A DNA stretch of 64,000 bases, taken from NCBI GenBank assembly GCA_002633025.1, contig NMRB01000421.1:62001-126000 (forward strand), given 5' to 3'. This document shows, piece by piece, positions 34,765-47,101 of this stretch (position 1 is its first letter; each line of letters begins with the position of its first letter). The notes under the pieces are model-generated. The model saw nothing but the letters and a program-made list of their open reading frames with translations. It did not search any database and had not been told where the DNA came from. A program made the position numbers and the translations under genes. The DNA is from Notospermus geniculatus (lineage: Eukaryota; Nemertea; Pilidiophora; Heteronemertea; Lineidae).

Positions 34765-36485
34765 TAAAGCTACGAACGAGGTCGCCATAATGAGATGCAC
34801 TCCGACGGCTTCACGAAACCAGGGGCCATATTTATGAAGCCTTCGCAACTTTGCGTTCACGCAGATCTTTTGTAAGGCAGTCAATGAACAATAGGGCATG
34901 TGCAGCCAAACAATAGATTTGCGTGAACACAAAGTTGCGAAGGCTTCATAAATATGGCCCCAGGTGACAGAAGCATAGCGTATGCCTTTAAGGGTGGAAC
35001 TACATATAGCTTTCTTTTAGACAACTAATTAAACTTCACCTTTTGCTATTCCTTCTTGTCTTGCTCAGATGCTTTCGAACATGGGGAACGGTTGGTTGGA
35101 TTCCAGGGACCTTATTCACAAAGCTCCCGTAACTTTAAGGGTACGCAAATCCTTTGTCAGGCTGATAGTGAACAATAGGTTGTCCGCAGGCCCCGTATTC
35201 ATAAAGCTACTTAAGTCTAAGTATGATACTTATCTTTTGTGTTGAACAAAGGATAAGTGTCATACTTAGACTTAAAAGTAGTTTTATGAATACGGGGCCA
35301 GGTCCTTAATAAATGAACAAATATAACAAGGGAAATTGTTTAAAACGGAACACAAATTTATTCACCATTGAACATAAATAGGTCCAACCATCACGGTAAC
35401 AAAATCTACCACAAATTTTGTGTCAAAATACGTGTTACACCATTATTCGTTCTATCCCTTTTACAATACGAAACAACATTTTGGCCATCTATATTTACAG
35501 GACTAGGTATCCGTAAAGATTTTATATACATGGGAGTGACGTGTTGGTGACAAACCTTTGTCTGCAAGATGCTTTGAAATGAATCTAAAGGCGCCGCACT
35601 ACGTGACAGTTTTCTGTCGAAAGTTTGCTGTCAGGTAGTCAATTATTGCTCTAAAGGCGCTGTTGCACTTGACAGTTTTTGCGCAGAAGTTGGCTCCCAA
35701 TGGGCAACTCAACTGCGAGCAGTTGTTTGTGTCATTGGTCCCAGCGTAAGCCAACAGGACACAAACAATGGTGAATTGCCCATGTGAGCCAACTTCCACG
35801 AGAAAACTGTCAAGTGGAGCAGCACCTTAAGACAGCAATAACTGCTGTCATACAGTACTGTATAACAGCAATTATTGCTGTCTGAGAGCAATAATTGACT
35901 ATCTGACAGCAAACTTTCGATAGAAAACTGTCACGTGGAGGGGCACCTTAACTTAAAACACCCACAACTGACTCTCTTACTAAAAGAAATACATGTATGT
36001 TAAAATATTTTGATAGATCGGTTTGTGAGTCTGATATTGCCAAAGCACGTTCTCAGCTCCCAACCCAACAACCTAGTACCAACGGCAAGAGATGCATACT
36101 TGTGTGGCAATGTATGTTGAGACTGTGAAGAAACAGTAGGGGGGTTGGCGTGTACATGTATACATGTATGCCCATAGAGGTGTAATACAACTTGGTGCAA
36201 CCGAAAAAGTAACAACAAATAATTACTGAAAAACAACCCAAAAGGGTAGGACCGTACAAAAAAGTGTCCTACATGTATATCTTCAATGTGGCCAATTATG
36301 AGATCACTGACGTCTGAAATGATTATTGAAAAAAGCAATGGGTATTGGAAAAAACAAAAGACTAGGATTGGTCAAAAAGACGTTCTCCTAATCTTAATAC
36401 ATGTACATGTACCAAGGCCCGTATTCTAGAAGCCTCCTTAACGCTAGGTCCGCTTTAAGCTTTTGTATTCTGCGCTGGAAACAAT

Positions 36486-36891
36486 AGTGAGGTTTCGCAT
36501 ATCTGACAAAACACGAAGTACGAAATACGAAATTCAACTTCATTTCGAGGACCTAATGTATTTCTGGAGATGGTTCCAACCACAAATGTCCCTGCTATCT
36601 CTGCGTCTTTCAGCATATCATGTAAGACCGAGAGAGTTATGGTGCATCATGAATTTTTAAATTTCCACTTCGTATCTCCGAAGTAAAAAGGAAGATAATT
36701 TTCAAAGTTTAATATACACTCTAACTCTATCGGTCTAACGGCATACGCTAAAAGACGCTCTTGCAGCAGGCGATATGTGGTACCAACCATCTCCTGAAAT
36801 ACATGTACATGTACATACATGTACGTCGTGGAAATGAAGTCCAATTTCGTATTTCGCACTTCGTGTTTCGTCGGATTTGCGAAACCTCACT
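36486..36891. mobile_element. AGTGAGGTTTCGC element nested in a GTATTCTAGAAG hairpin (unit 1)
   Basis: Ends AGTGAGGTTTCGC and inverse, AAT on both sides. It splits an older hairpin (about 36414-36945) whose arms read CCCGTATTCTAGAAG. The unsplit hairpin survives at about 56080-56172, where CAATAGCTAAAGG is the empty site. Confidence 0.75.
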
Positions 36892-37515
36892 AATAGCTAA
36901 AGGTAAACCTTAGAGTTAAGGAAGCTTCTAGAAGAATACGACCCCAAGTGTTCATTGATCAGGGGTTCATACTCATAATACTGAGACGTCAAAGTGTGAT
37001 ACTTATCTTTTGTGTTGAAGGATACATAAGTGGGGTGTGACTGAAAGGTGTTGCTCGAGATCTTACCATGTGGCCAGTTATAAAATTCTAACTGCCTTCT
37101 CGAAATTTCCGCTTGTATTCAGGGCACCAGGCAGGTGTTCAAGTTTAACAATCGTCACGGCATGCCTTAAACAACCAAAAATGGAGACCGGTGCTTTTTG
37201 GCAGTTGTTGCGTACAAAAGTTCAGGCTCGCATCGTGATTATTTGATATAGTGGTACGTTGTACGTTTTGTCTGCAAAGTATTTCAGGAAATAGATTTTT
37301 CCCAAGATACATATAGCTGTTCATTCAAGTTTTCTACTTTCATATTGCTCATAACCACCATCTTTCAAATTGCTCAAGGTTATCTTTATTATTTTGTCCT
37401 GGGGCAAAGCCGTAAGCGATCTTATTATGATCTTGGCTTTTTCCCTGACCACATTCATCCCAAGTGCATGTACCGTATATAAATGTTCGTTATTGACTGT
37501 GGTCAAAATAAATGT

Positions 37516-37567
37516 CATATCATATCATATCATATCATATATCATATCAATATCATATCATATCAAG
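37516..37567. repeat. (ATATC)n microsatellite
   Basis: Imperfect ATATC/ATCAT tract, longer in unit 2 (about 44718-44775). Confidence 0.85.
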
Positions 37568-39216
37568 GTACAGATTTCACTGAAATCCCATGTACGTATA
37601 TATTCTGACGTAATAATTCCCTCCGTACTCCCCCTGTTTTCTGCAGAAGCACTTTAAAATGTCGATGAAAGTATGGCTGTGTATTGAGTTGAGTTTCAGG
37701 GAATGACCTTTTGGGCCATGTGAAATAGACCTATTTCTACCGTTACCGTTGTATTTTTTCAATGACACACCCTGTAATAATCAATAAATTTGCCTTCACG
37801 TTTCACAGATTTGAAAAAGTACAGTACATTTACATCAGAAACAAATAAATAAATAAATTCGCTTTAAATACCTCGACAAACAATAAAATGTACATCAAAT
37901 ACGCGATCTCGACGGAAGTTGAGAATTGGCTGCAAAGAGCAGACGATCAAGCAACGGAAGGATTGCGTTGCGCTGGCAATCGTTGGCTATGGTTGCAAAG
38001 CTTTGTTAACATATGGACCGTAGGATGCAGTTCATTTGCAGCAGGGGCAAGATGGTTCTACGGTCCAGTGGGCTTTGGTGATCTGAGCGCGATGATGTCA
38101 CGGTGTATAGGCACGGCGCTCTCGGAACGGAAAGTGGTAGCACGTGAGAGAAAGGGGGTTTGGTATCCGGATGAACGGCCTGCAGAGAAAGCGCCGCAGG
38201 TCGCGATGGTCGGCTGATGATGGCCAAGCAATATGTTTTCATTCGGGGCGCATGTCAGAAAAACCAATGACAGATCGATGGGGTCTAGTGGTTCCATTCA
38301 ATTGATCAAAAGACCAGAGGACAACCATAAAGTGAAATACATTGTAAGTGATTGACATCAAACATTTCCAAACAACTCGTGTGCGCTGTCATGGCTGTCC
38401 ACTGTCCATGATCGGCAAGAACGAAGCCAGTTCTGTGAAGTTAAAGCCATGCAATCCCCGAAGCCAGCGGCGATCGTCAGGCATCAATTCGGCTTTGATA
38501 TTAATAACGTCTTTTTACTGTAATTTGCAAGTGAATATCTGTGTGTTTTTAAATGCACTGAATTATCGGTTGTTCATATGTTAGAAAAAGAGAGGAAATA
38601 AAGTATAAATTTAGTCATAATTATTAATTAGGTATGAATTGATGGTGAAAATGTATTTTCCAATCAGCGCTGGCCTTTCATACCGTTTCGGCATTGCATT
38701 TGTTATGATGTTGGATAGAACGGGAGTTCTGATTGGTATAGAACTTTGGTTCGAACCAAAATGGCAGTTGAGTCAGAACCACCGATTAATTTTTTGTCGA
38801 AATATCGAATTTTATACTTGTTGGTTGCATTTTTTCCCACTTTGGCAACTTAATCCTGCATATACTAATATATACATTTATTTGATATAATGTTTGATTG
38901 AAATTTCAAACGGACATTTTTTTCTATTTTGGACTGAAATAGCTCGTAGATCAACTGCTGGCTTCGGGGATTGTATGGCTTTAACTCCGTTTTCCATTTC
39001 AATGTTTCGTTTGCCACTCCTCCGGCTATCGGCATTCCCACCGGCTGCCGACTCTCCTCTCACGATGACTTATTAGCTAATTAATTATGAATCAAAACAC
39101 CGTAATTAACGGTTCGAATACATGAGGCATCATTTTGACGTTGTCCACAGGCTCGCATATCAACGCAATGGGGTATAATTAACAACGCTCATATTCTCGC
39201 GGTATCCTACCTCGAG

Positions 39217-39423
39217 ATGTATTTAACAATGACCAAATTGAGTTTGGTAACGTCATTTCTATTGTGGGTTCACGGCGTGGTGCTTGCAAAAAGAAGCCCA
39301 TGCATGCTTTCTGTTGACTTCTCATCCTGGTCGACGCCTCCCCGTGGTTTATTTATGAGCGGTCATTCCTTGTTTATGAGAACTTGGTATGAAATATCAG
39401 GTTCTGTGTGGACTGTTCGTTAA
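39217..39423 (+). CDS. Second copy of the possible small secreted peptide ORF (doubtful)
   Basis: Identical to 32554-32760, including the signal-like start and the Lys-Arg site. Confidence 0.2.
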   Translation: MYLTMTKLSLVTSFLLWVHGVVLAKRSPCMLSVDFSSWSTPPRGLFMSGHSLFMRTWYEISGSVWTVR

Positions 39424-39478
39424 CAGATTAACTGAACGCTGACCACTAGGCCGGCTGAGACATCCTGTGGGCGGCACG

Positions 39479-39504
39479 NNNNNNNNNNNNNNNNNNNNNN
39501 NNNN
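39479..39504. other. Assembly gap (26 N)
   Basis: Run of N directly after the stretch identical to 32462-32818. Single Ns also occur at 32461 and 62942. Confidence 1.
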
Positions 39505-40485
39505 AGGTGGGGGGGGGGGGGGCTTATTCATAAAACCTTGCTACATGTAGCTTACATGTAGTTGGTTGCCACTTGTGTACATTGGCCTGTACAAACTGGG
39601 TAATTTAGTGTGCAACTACATGTACATGTAAGCCTAACAATATTTTTAGCTCACCTGTGAGCTTCAGTCGTCATGGTGTGTCCGTCGTCGTCGTCGTCCG
39701 TTAGCAGGGCACGTTTCGTGACTGCTGGGGCTATTGATCTGAAACTTGGTACATGCATGTATTTGCCCCTAGGTCAGATGACCTATGACACCAAGTTTCG
39801 GTCCGAGTCGATTCTTGGCTTGGCCACCAGGTGGCCACAACCAAAAACACAAAAAGATAACTCCTGAACTGATGACTGGATTATCTCCAAATTTTTATTA
39901 TGTGTGTATCTAACGAGGCTACATAACATCATAAAGGAATCAATCATAAAGGTTCAGTTTACAAATTTAGCATTTTATAAATGTGGACAATATCCCTTTA
40001 AACCTCAACAGATTTGCATTTTGACTATTCCATATGATAGGCAAGACCCTTCTGCAGGTTCACTGCAAATTTTGTTGAATTCCGACTAGTTGATCTTATG
40101 ATACAAAATGACTGAATTAATGAGAACCCCACGAACGATGTGAGCGCAGGGTCATCTGGGTACATTTGAATAGGCTGACGTACATTTGCACATGGAGCAC
40201 AAATTGTCCTGAAAATCGCTCTGTTACCCTCAGAAATGGAATTCAAAGCATCAAGTTGACAGGTTCATGTACCGTACCTCTTCACCACAAAAGAAAGTTG
40301 AAGCTCGTGCCTATTACGTAAAGAATCCATTTTTTGTATTTAAGGGAGAAGTTTAAATTCGCCGAATCAACTTAAAATTGAAGAAATATCTTAATCCTGG
40401 ACATACAGCAACACCAAAAGTCCTTCCAACAAAATAAACAAGAAATAGGCCCGGTTGCACCAGTCATACTTAAGGTCGACTTTGT

Positions 40486-40713
40486 TCCTTGAATGGCATT
40501 GTTAAGAAGGGCTTGAAAATTACACTACACAAAGTTTTTTGGTACTCCTTCTTTACACAGTATGATATGCACAACGTTTCTACCAGTGTTCCCTGGTCGT
40601 CTTCAGGTGGCTGAATGACACCTGAAGACGACCAGGGAACACTGGTAGAAACGTTGTGCATATCATACTGTGTAAAGAAGGAGTACTAGTACCAAAAAAC
40701 TTTGTGTAGTGTA
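40486..40713. mobile_element. Insertion with 11-bp target duplication GTCGACTTTGT
   Basis: The direct repeat flanks it at 40475-40485 and 40714-40724; unit 1 has one copy (34002-34012). Inside, a perfect-looking hairpin starts TACACTACACAAAG at 40521 and ends at 40713. The left 35 bases (TCCTTGAATGGCATT...) are outside the hairpin; a related left end is near 49200. Confidence 0.8.
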
Positions 40714-41003
40714 GTCGACTTTGTGCTCAAGCTACATGTAACCTCAAAGTCCTTTCGACGTCAAATTGTAATGGCAAATCATATTATTTTGTTGAGGTCA
40801 ACCTCAAACTTAACTTTGAGCACAGCTGGTGCAACCGGGCCATAGAGTTGAGTTGCTGCAAGTTCCAAGAAAAGCGAAAAGACTGTCGTACTAGGCTGTA
40901 TCCCTCCCCTGGCGGCAGCATCGGGAACAAATATGCGATAGCACTGGTGTCCTGTGAATTCACATACACATACACATACACATAGCCAGTGATGGCAAGT
41001 AGG

Positions 41004-41377
41004 GCTGAAAGGGTAAATGTCGTCCTGGGTATATACAAAGATTACCCAGGATCTCAATCTTCACTAAAACAATACCCTGGGTGTAGTTTCGGTAGCCGAA
41101 CATCACCCAGCATCCGCAATCTGTGCCTAGGAACGAGTCCTACTTAGAAATCCCGTGGAATCGCGCAGTCTCGCGCCGCGGTACTTGTTGAGTGTAGCTG
41201 TTCATGACATTCTTCAGGCGGTCACGTGACCACGGGCGAGACAACCTTGAATCCAGGTGTCATCACGATGCTGGGTGATGTTCGGCTATCGAAACTACAC
41301 CCAGGGTATTGTTTTAGTGAAGATTGAGATCCTGGGTAATCTTTGTATATACCCAGGACGACATTTACCCTTTCAGC
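41004..41377. mobile_element. Mutator-like foldback with 9-bp target duplication
   Basis: 374 bp with inverted arms of about 90 bases starting GCTGAAAGGGTAAATGTCGT. GCAAGTAGG flanks it on both sides (40995-41003 and 41378-41386), and unit 1 has a single copy. Long arms and a 9-bp duplication fit a MULE-derived miniature element. Confidence 0.85.
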
Positions 41378-42987
41378 GCAAGTAGGCTAGACTGATACCA
41401 TATCAAAGCCTTAGCTGACACAAGTCCTGGTGGTGAGCAAAAAGGGCTGCTGCCATCCTCTTCATCACTTGAGAAGTTCGACGCGGAGTGATACTATTAC
41501 TAACCGTTCATCAAGTAACGTAGCCTATCATTTTTTTGTATCCAAGCGGGAAATTTTAATTCTCTTTTATGAGAAGCAACTTAGATCATTCAAATAGGTA
41601 GATTCGGGACCTGTCCTGATCGCGATCATGATCAACATCGCCATCATGAATTAGCACTGTGACGGTGTAGGCTACATCGATCGTGTGTGTAAAGCTACGA
41701 ACGAGGTCGCCACAATGAGATGCACTCCGACGGCGTCACGAAACCAGGGGCCATATTTATGAAGCCTTCGCAACTACATGTAGCTTTCTTTTAGACAACT
41801 AATTAAACTTCACCCTTTGCTATTCCTTCTTGTCTTGCTCAGATGCTTTCGAACATAGGGAACGGTTGGTTGGATTCCAGGGACCTTATTCACAAAGCTC
41901 CCGTAACTTTAAGGGTACCCAAATCCTTTGTCAGGCTGATAGTGAACAATAGGTTGTCCGCTGAAGGACAATAGTTTGCGCACTTCCGTAAGTTACGGGA
42001 GCTTCGTGAATAAGGTCCCAGGCCCCGTATTCATAAAGCTACTTAAGTCTAAGTATGATACTTATCTTTTGTGTTGAACAAAGGATACGTTTCATACTTA
42101 AACTTAAGTAGTTTTATGAATACAGGGCCAGGTCCTTAATAAATGAACAAATATAACAAGGGAAATTGTTTAAAACGGAACACAAATTTATTCACCATTG
42201 AACATAAATAGGTCCAACCATCACGGTAACAAAATCTACCACAAATTTTGTGTCAAAATACGTGTTACACCATTATTTCGTTCTATCCCTTTTACAATAC
42301 GAAACAACATTTTGGCCATCTATATTTACAGGACTAGGTATCCGTAAAGATTTTATATACATGGGAGTGACGTGTTGGTGACAAACCTTTGTCTGCAAGA
42401 TGTTTTGAAATGAATCTAAAGGCGCTGCTCCACTTGACAGTTTTTGCGCAGAAGTTGGCTCTCAATAGGCAACTCAACTGCGAGCAGTTGGTTCCAGCGT
42501 AAGCCGACAGGACACAAACAATGGTGAATTGCCCATTGTGAGCCAACTTCCACGAGAAAACTGTCAAGTGGAGCAGCACCTTAAGACAGCAATAACTGCT
42601 GTCATGCAGTACTGTATGACAGCAATTATTGCTGTCTGAGAGCAATAATTGACTATCTGATAGCAAACTTTCGATAGAAAACTGTCACGTGGAGGGGCAC
42701 CTTAACTTAAAACGCCCACAACTGACTCTCTTACTAAAAGAAATATGTTAAAATATTTTGATTGAACGGGGCTATAAGTGTCGCGTGATATATTATGACG
42801 CTGATGGCAATGTTTTCGCCCAGTCAACCTTGCAACAACTCCCTGCGTCTTTCGATATCGATAGATCGGTTTGTGAGTCTGATATTGCCAAAGCACGTTC
42901 TCAGCTCCCAACCCAACAACCTAGTACCAACGGCAAGAGATGCCAATACTTGTGTGGCAAAACATGTTGAGACTGTGAAGAAAACGT

Positions 42988-43131
42988 TTCTTTTTAATCA
43001 GTCACTCTAAATATTTTAATCATAATGTTTTAATTTAGGTTTCTACATGCACTTTATGTAAAGCGCCACTGACAATTAAGTTTAAAGTGGCGCTATACAA
43101 ATTCTTTTATTATTATTATTATTATTATTAA
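42988..43131 (+). mobile_element. Retroposon 3' tail ending in (ATT)n
   Basis: Absent from unit 1. It ends GGCGCTATACAAATTC followed by an (ATT)n run, a tail type common to LINE/SINE elements of many animals, with AAAC at both borders. Only the 3' end is present. Confidence 0.55.
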
Positions 43132-43470
43132 ACAGTAGGGGGTTTGGCGTGTATATGCCCATAGAGGTGTAATACAACTTGGTGCAACCGAAAAAGTAAC
43201 AACAAATAATTACTGAAAAAAACCCAAAAGGGTAGGACCGTACAAAAACGTGTCCTTTATCTTCAATGTGGCCAATTATGAGATCACTGACGTCTGAAAT
43301 GATTATGAAAAAAGCAATGGGGATTGGAAAAAACAAAAGACTAGGATTGGTCAAAAAGACGTTCTCCTAATCTTAATACATGTACATGTACCAAGGCCCG
43401 TATTCTAGAAGCCTCCATAACGCTACATGTAGGTCCGCTTTAAGCTTTTGTATTCTGCGCTGGAAACAAT

Positions 43471-43849
43471 AGTGAGATTTCGCATATCTGACAAAACACG
43501 AAGTACGAAATACGAAATTCAACTTCATTTCCAGGACCTAATGTATTTCTGTAGATGGTTGCTACCACAAATGTCCCTGCTATCTCTGCGTCTTTCAGCA
43601 TATCATGTAAGACCGAGAGAGTTATGGTGCATCATGAATTTTTAAATCTCCGAAGTGGAAACGAAAGATAATTTCCAAAGTTTAATATACACCATAACTC
43701 TATCGGTCTAACGTCATACGCTAAAAGACGCTCTTGCAGCAGGCGATATTTGTAGTACCAACCATCTCCTGAAATACATTACGTCGTGGAAATGAAGTCC
43801 AATTTCGTATTTCGTACTTCGTGTTTCGTCGGATTTGCGAAACCTCACT
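43471..43849. mobile_element. AGTGAGG element, unit 2 copy
   Basis: Counterpart of 36486-36891, with AAT on both sides. Confidence 0.75.
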
Positions 43850-43876
43850 AATAGCTAAAGGTAAACCTTAGAGTTA

Positions 43877-44121
43877 TACCCCCATCACACTGAGCTAGTT
43901 CTCAGTACGTTCTTGAAAATTTTGCCGAACGGGCTCAAACTGTGTGCGAACGGAGTGGACGTAGCGGCAACGTTTTACAGTCGTTTTACGAACTTCGTGG
44001 ATGGGAAGGGTGCTCCAGTACATCGAAGCATTATTTGGCCAAGGGTACACGTTCTAGCCCGTTTTACGATTTTTTTAGGACGGGGCAGGACGTTTTGAGA
44101 ACTACTTCAGTGTGATGGGGG
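43877..44121. mobile_element. Harbinger-like miniature element private to unit 2
   Basis: Ends about ACCCCCATCACACTGA and inverse, with TTA at 43874-43876 and 44122-44124. Unit 1 has the uninterrupted GAGTTAAGG. Confidence 0.65.
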
Positions 44122-45110
44122 TTAAGGCTTCTAGAATACGACCCCAAGTGTTCATTGATCAGGGGTCCATACTCATAATACTGAGACGTCAAAGTGTGAT
44201 CCTTATCTTTTGTGTTGAAGGATACATAAGTGGGGTGTGACTGAAAGGTGTTGCTCGAGATCTTACCATGTGGCCAGTTATAAAATTCTAACCGCCTTCT
44301 CGAAATTTCCGCTTGTATTCAGGTCACCAGGCAGGTGTTCAAGTTTAACAATCGTCACGGCATGCCTTAAACAACCAAAAATGGAGACCGGTGCTTTTTG
44401 GCAGTTGTTGCGTACAAAAGTTCAGGCTCGCATCGTGATTATTTGATATAGTGGTACATACGTTGTACGTTTTGTCTGCAAAGTATTTCAGGAAATAGAT
44501 TTTTCCCAAGATACATACATGTATAGCTGTTCATACTTTCATACTGCTCATAACCACCATCTTTCAAATTGCTCAAGGTTATCTTTTTTATTATTATTTT
44601 GTCCTGGGGCAAAGCCGTAAGCGATCTTATTATGATCTTGGCTTTTTCCCTGACCACATTCATCCCAAGTGCATGTACCGTATATAAATGTTCGTTATTG
44701 ATTGTGGTCAAAATAAATATCATATCATATCATATCATATCGTATCATATATCATATCATATCATATCATATCAAGGTACAGATTTCACTGAAATCCCCT
44801 GTACGTATATAATTCTGACGTAATAATTCTCTCCGTACTCCCCTGTTTTCTGCAGAATCACTTTAAAATGTCGATGAAGGTATGGCTGTGTATTGAGTTG
44901 AGTTTCTGGGAATGACCTTTTGGGCCATGTGAAATAGACCTATTTCTACCGTTACCGTTGTATTTTTTCAATGACACACCCTGTAATAATCAATAAATTT
45001 GCCTTCACGTTTCACACATTTGAAAAAGTACAGTACATTTACATCAGAAACAAATAAATAAATAAATTCGCTTTAAATACCTCGACAAACAATAAAATGT
45101 ACATCAAATA

Positions 45111-46116
45111 TATTGTGTCAATAGCCTCTTGATATGTATAATTAGGTGGCAAGAAAATGCAGATCTCTTGAAATTCGAAATAAATGAACATGTACGCGTG
45201 TGCATTGTGTTTGATTGTGAGCCTACGATTCGACTTAAACAATCACCACTTCTTTCTTTCACTTATCCATAACGTGTTTTATCCCCTTTGGCACCCAAAA
45301 AATATTTTTTAACCCGTGGCGTACGATTCGCTCTTCTGGATGGTGAGTCGAAAAGATATCTTCCTGCTGGCCCGAGTTCTATAGTACAGGAGATTATACA
45401 CTGCAGATTTCAAATGCATGGTTCTTGCTGTTTGAGCATTGGCCAGATACAGGGCTCTGTCAATATACAGCACACGGCAGGTAGATGATGCGAATCTTGT
45501 TTGTCCTTAGGGGTAAGTCCTGAGGCGTGCTTTTCTACCACCATTCTCGAGCGTCGGTGATAGTGCATCGTTGCACGACCGAATATTAAAGCCACACTGT
45601 ATTGAATTCAGAAAGTGCTTACGTCCGCCGACGTTAGTGTAGTGCAGAACGTACTATGCTGTATCTGAATACATTAGAGCCCTGCCTCCAGTTTTGTCAA
45701 TGTGTGCTGAAAACTAGGCCTTGTTTCTTTGAAGTTCGTATGGTAAGCATTTTGGAGACCTTCACGAAGCTATGAGACCTCTACTTGCATTCTCCTAACA
45801 CTCTGAAAATACCGTAAAATTCAATACAGAGGGGCTTTAAGGTCACGCGAAGTCATTTTCATTGCCAAGCAAAATATCTCGAAAGTTCATTATGTGGGCA
45901 AGTTTGGCGAAATGTACACGTAGTTTGTTAAAAATTTACATGTAAGCACATTTTTTGATATCTGTCCCAAATTGTCTGTGTGCTGCACAATGTTCTGAAC
46001 CTCACAATACGAGGGCAAGATTTTGACGTTGTTTGAGCAGCTAAGTCCTGGCGATCGAGATCAAGCCATGATATGTCTACATCGATTCAAAAGCCTGAGA
46101 TCATTGTTTGTGCTGT
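45111..46116. other. 3' flank of the Orthopedia gene
   Basis: Unique sequence between the end of duplication unit 2 and the stop codon of the minus-strand homeobox exon. It should hold that gene's 3' untranslated region. No other exon seen. Confidence 0.5.
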
Positions 46117-46635
46117 CTATCTAAAGCCAGTCATAGAGGCAGTGTGTTCCAATGCTTTCCGCCGTAGCTGCGCAATGCTTGTACCTCGCCATGTTTCCCC
46201 TATTTCTTGCATGCTGCAGGGCATTTGTGCCGATCCGACGGAAGTCGGCGACGCCTGATTGGACAGCGGGGAGGGACACGTCGTTGCCACGCAATATGGA
46301 GACGTCGAATACATAGACGCCCCGTTTGATGTTGAAATATTGTTGTGCTGTAGATTCATCGAACTGTGATTAAGTCCAGTCATTGCTCCGGAGAGAGATT
46401 GCATTCCCTGCCTAGGTATAGATGGAGGGAGGCTAAGCGGGTTGCTGCCCGCCATCTGTGACATTTGTGACATTCCGGTCCAACGCGTGTCGTTCGGGTG
46501 AAATGTACAAAGTGTATCGTTCATTGTACCGAAGGGTGAGAGTCCGTGTGAGGGGAGAAGAGCACCTGGCGTCCTGAACACGTTCGTCGTTTTCTTCCTC
46601 TTTTTCCATTTTGCGCGTCGGTTTTGGAACCAAAC
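46117..46635 (-). CDS. otp: Orthopedia homeobox protein, last exon (partial)
   Basis: Minus-strand exon from an acceptor (CTCCGCAG, AG at 46637-46636) to TAG at 46119-46117; 172 codons, phase 0. It starts inside homeodomain helix 3 with VWFQNRRAKWKKRKK, the usual intron site of paired-class genes (between residues 46 and 47). The next residues TTNVFRTPGALLPSHGL are the hallmark of Orthopedia, and the C-terminus has an OAR motif (GTSIAQLRRKALEHTASM). The middle is Ser/Met/Asn-rich. The family is a transcription factor needed for neuroendocrine neuron fate in vertebrates and expressed in larval ectoderm in sea urchins. The first part of the homeodomain is not found in the window, so the intron probably runs beyond 64000. 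Confidence 0.92.
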   Translation of the reverse strand, partial: VWFQNRRAKWKKRKKTTNVFRTPGALLPSHGLSPFGTMNDTLCTFHPNDTRWTGMSQMSQMAGSNPLSLPPSIPRQGMQSLSGAMTGLNHSSMNLQHNNISTSNGASMYSTSPYCVATTCPSPLSNQASPTSVGSAQMPCSMQEIGETWRGTSIAQLRRKALEHTASMTGFR

Positions 46636-46793
46636 CTGCGGAGATAGAAACAAAAATATATCAGAATGGTTTGCCAATAACACGCTTGTTAGTTGAAGAA
46701 TGTCGTGTAACTTTCAAGCGTATGCATCTGTAAAAGAGGAAGGAGAGTTAACCGTTGTGATATGGTCATAGATATTCGGTATTTTACATTTAA

Positions 46794-47101
46794 AGGTAGA
46801 CATCTGAAAGATATTGCCCGGCGGGCACTAGTTGTTTTTGTTTTGATTAGCGCACAGCGCCGTCTGTTAATCCACGGTGACACTACGCTATGGCAGAGCT
46901 ACATGTATCAGTGAGTTAAGAACACGTACCTACATGTAACCAAACGTATCTGAAAAACACAACGTGTTCTAAACTCACTGATAGCTCTCCAGGGGCCTGT
47001 GCCATAGCGTAGTGTCACCGTGGATTAACAGACGGCGCTGTGCGCTAATCAAAACAAACACAACTAGTCCCCGCCGGGCAATATCTTTCGGATGTCTCCC
47101 T
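46794..47101. mobile_element. piggyBac-type miniature element (TTAA), second AGGGAGACATG copy
   Basis: TTAA on both sides (46790-46793 and 47102-47105). Ends AGGTAGACATC and GATGTCTCCCT, with the GCCCGGCGGGC core as in 26538-26718. It is longer because the central part is doubled in inverted order. Confidence 0.75.

Larger units (their letters stand above)
31242..37901 (+). repeat. Segmental duplication I, unit 1
   Basis: Starts CGCGATCTCGACGG and ends TACATCAAATA. Unit 2 follows directly, so this is head-to-tail. No exon recognised. Unit 1 has a private inverted-repeat insertion near 34615-34764, and it has lost parts of elements that unit 2 keeps whole. Confidence 0.9.
37902..45110 (+). 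repeat. Segmental duplication I, unit 2
   Basis: Colinear with 31242-37901. Private additions are an 11-bp-TSD insertion (40486-40713), a 9-bp-TSD foldback (41004-41377), a retroposon tail (about 42988-43131) and a TTA-flanked element (43877-44121). About 230 bases present in unit 1 (32819-33050) are replaced by Ns. Confidence 0.9.

Noticed and set aside
42758-42970. 70-codon ORF in duplication unit 2
   Set aside because: Unrecognised; its first half is deleted from unit 1, so it is unlikely to be a required exon. Could be a LINE remnant.
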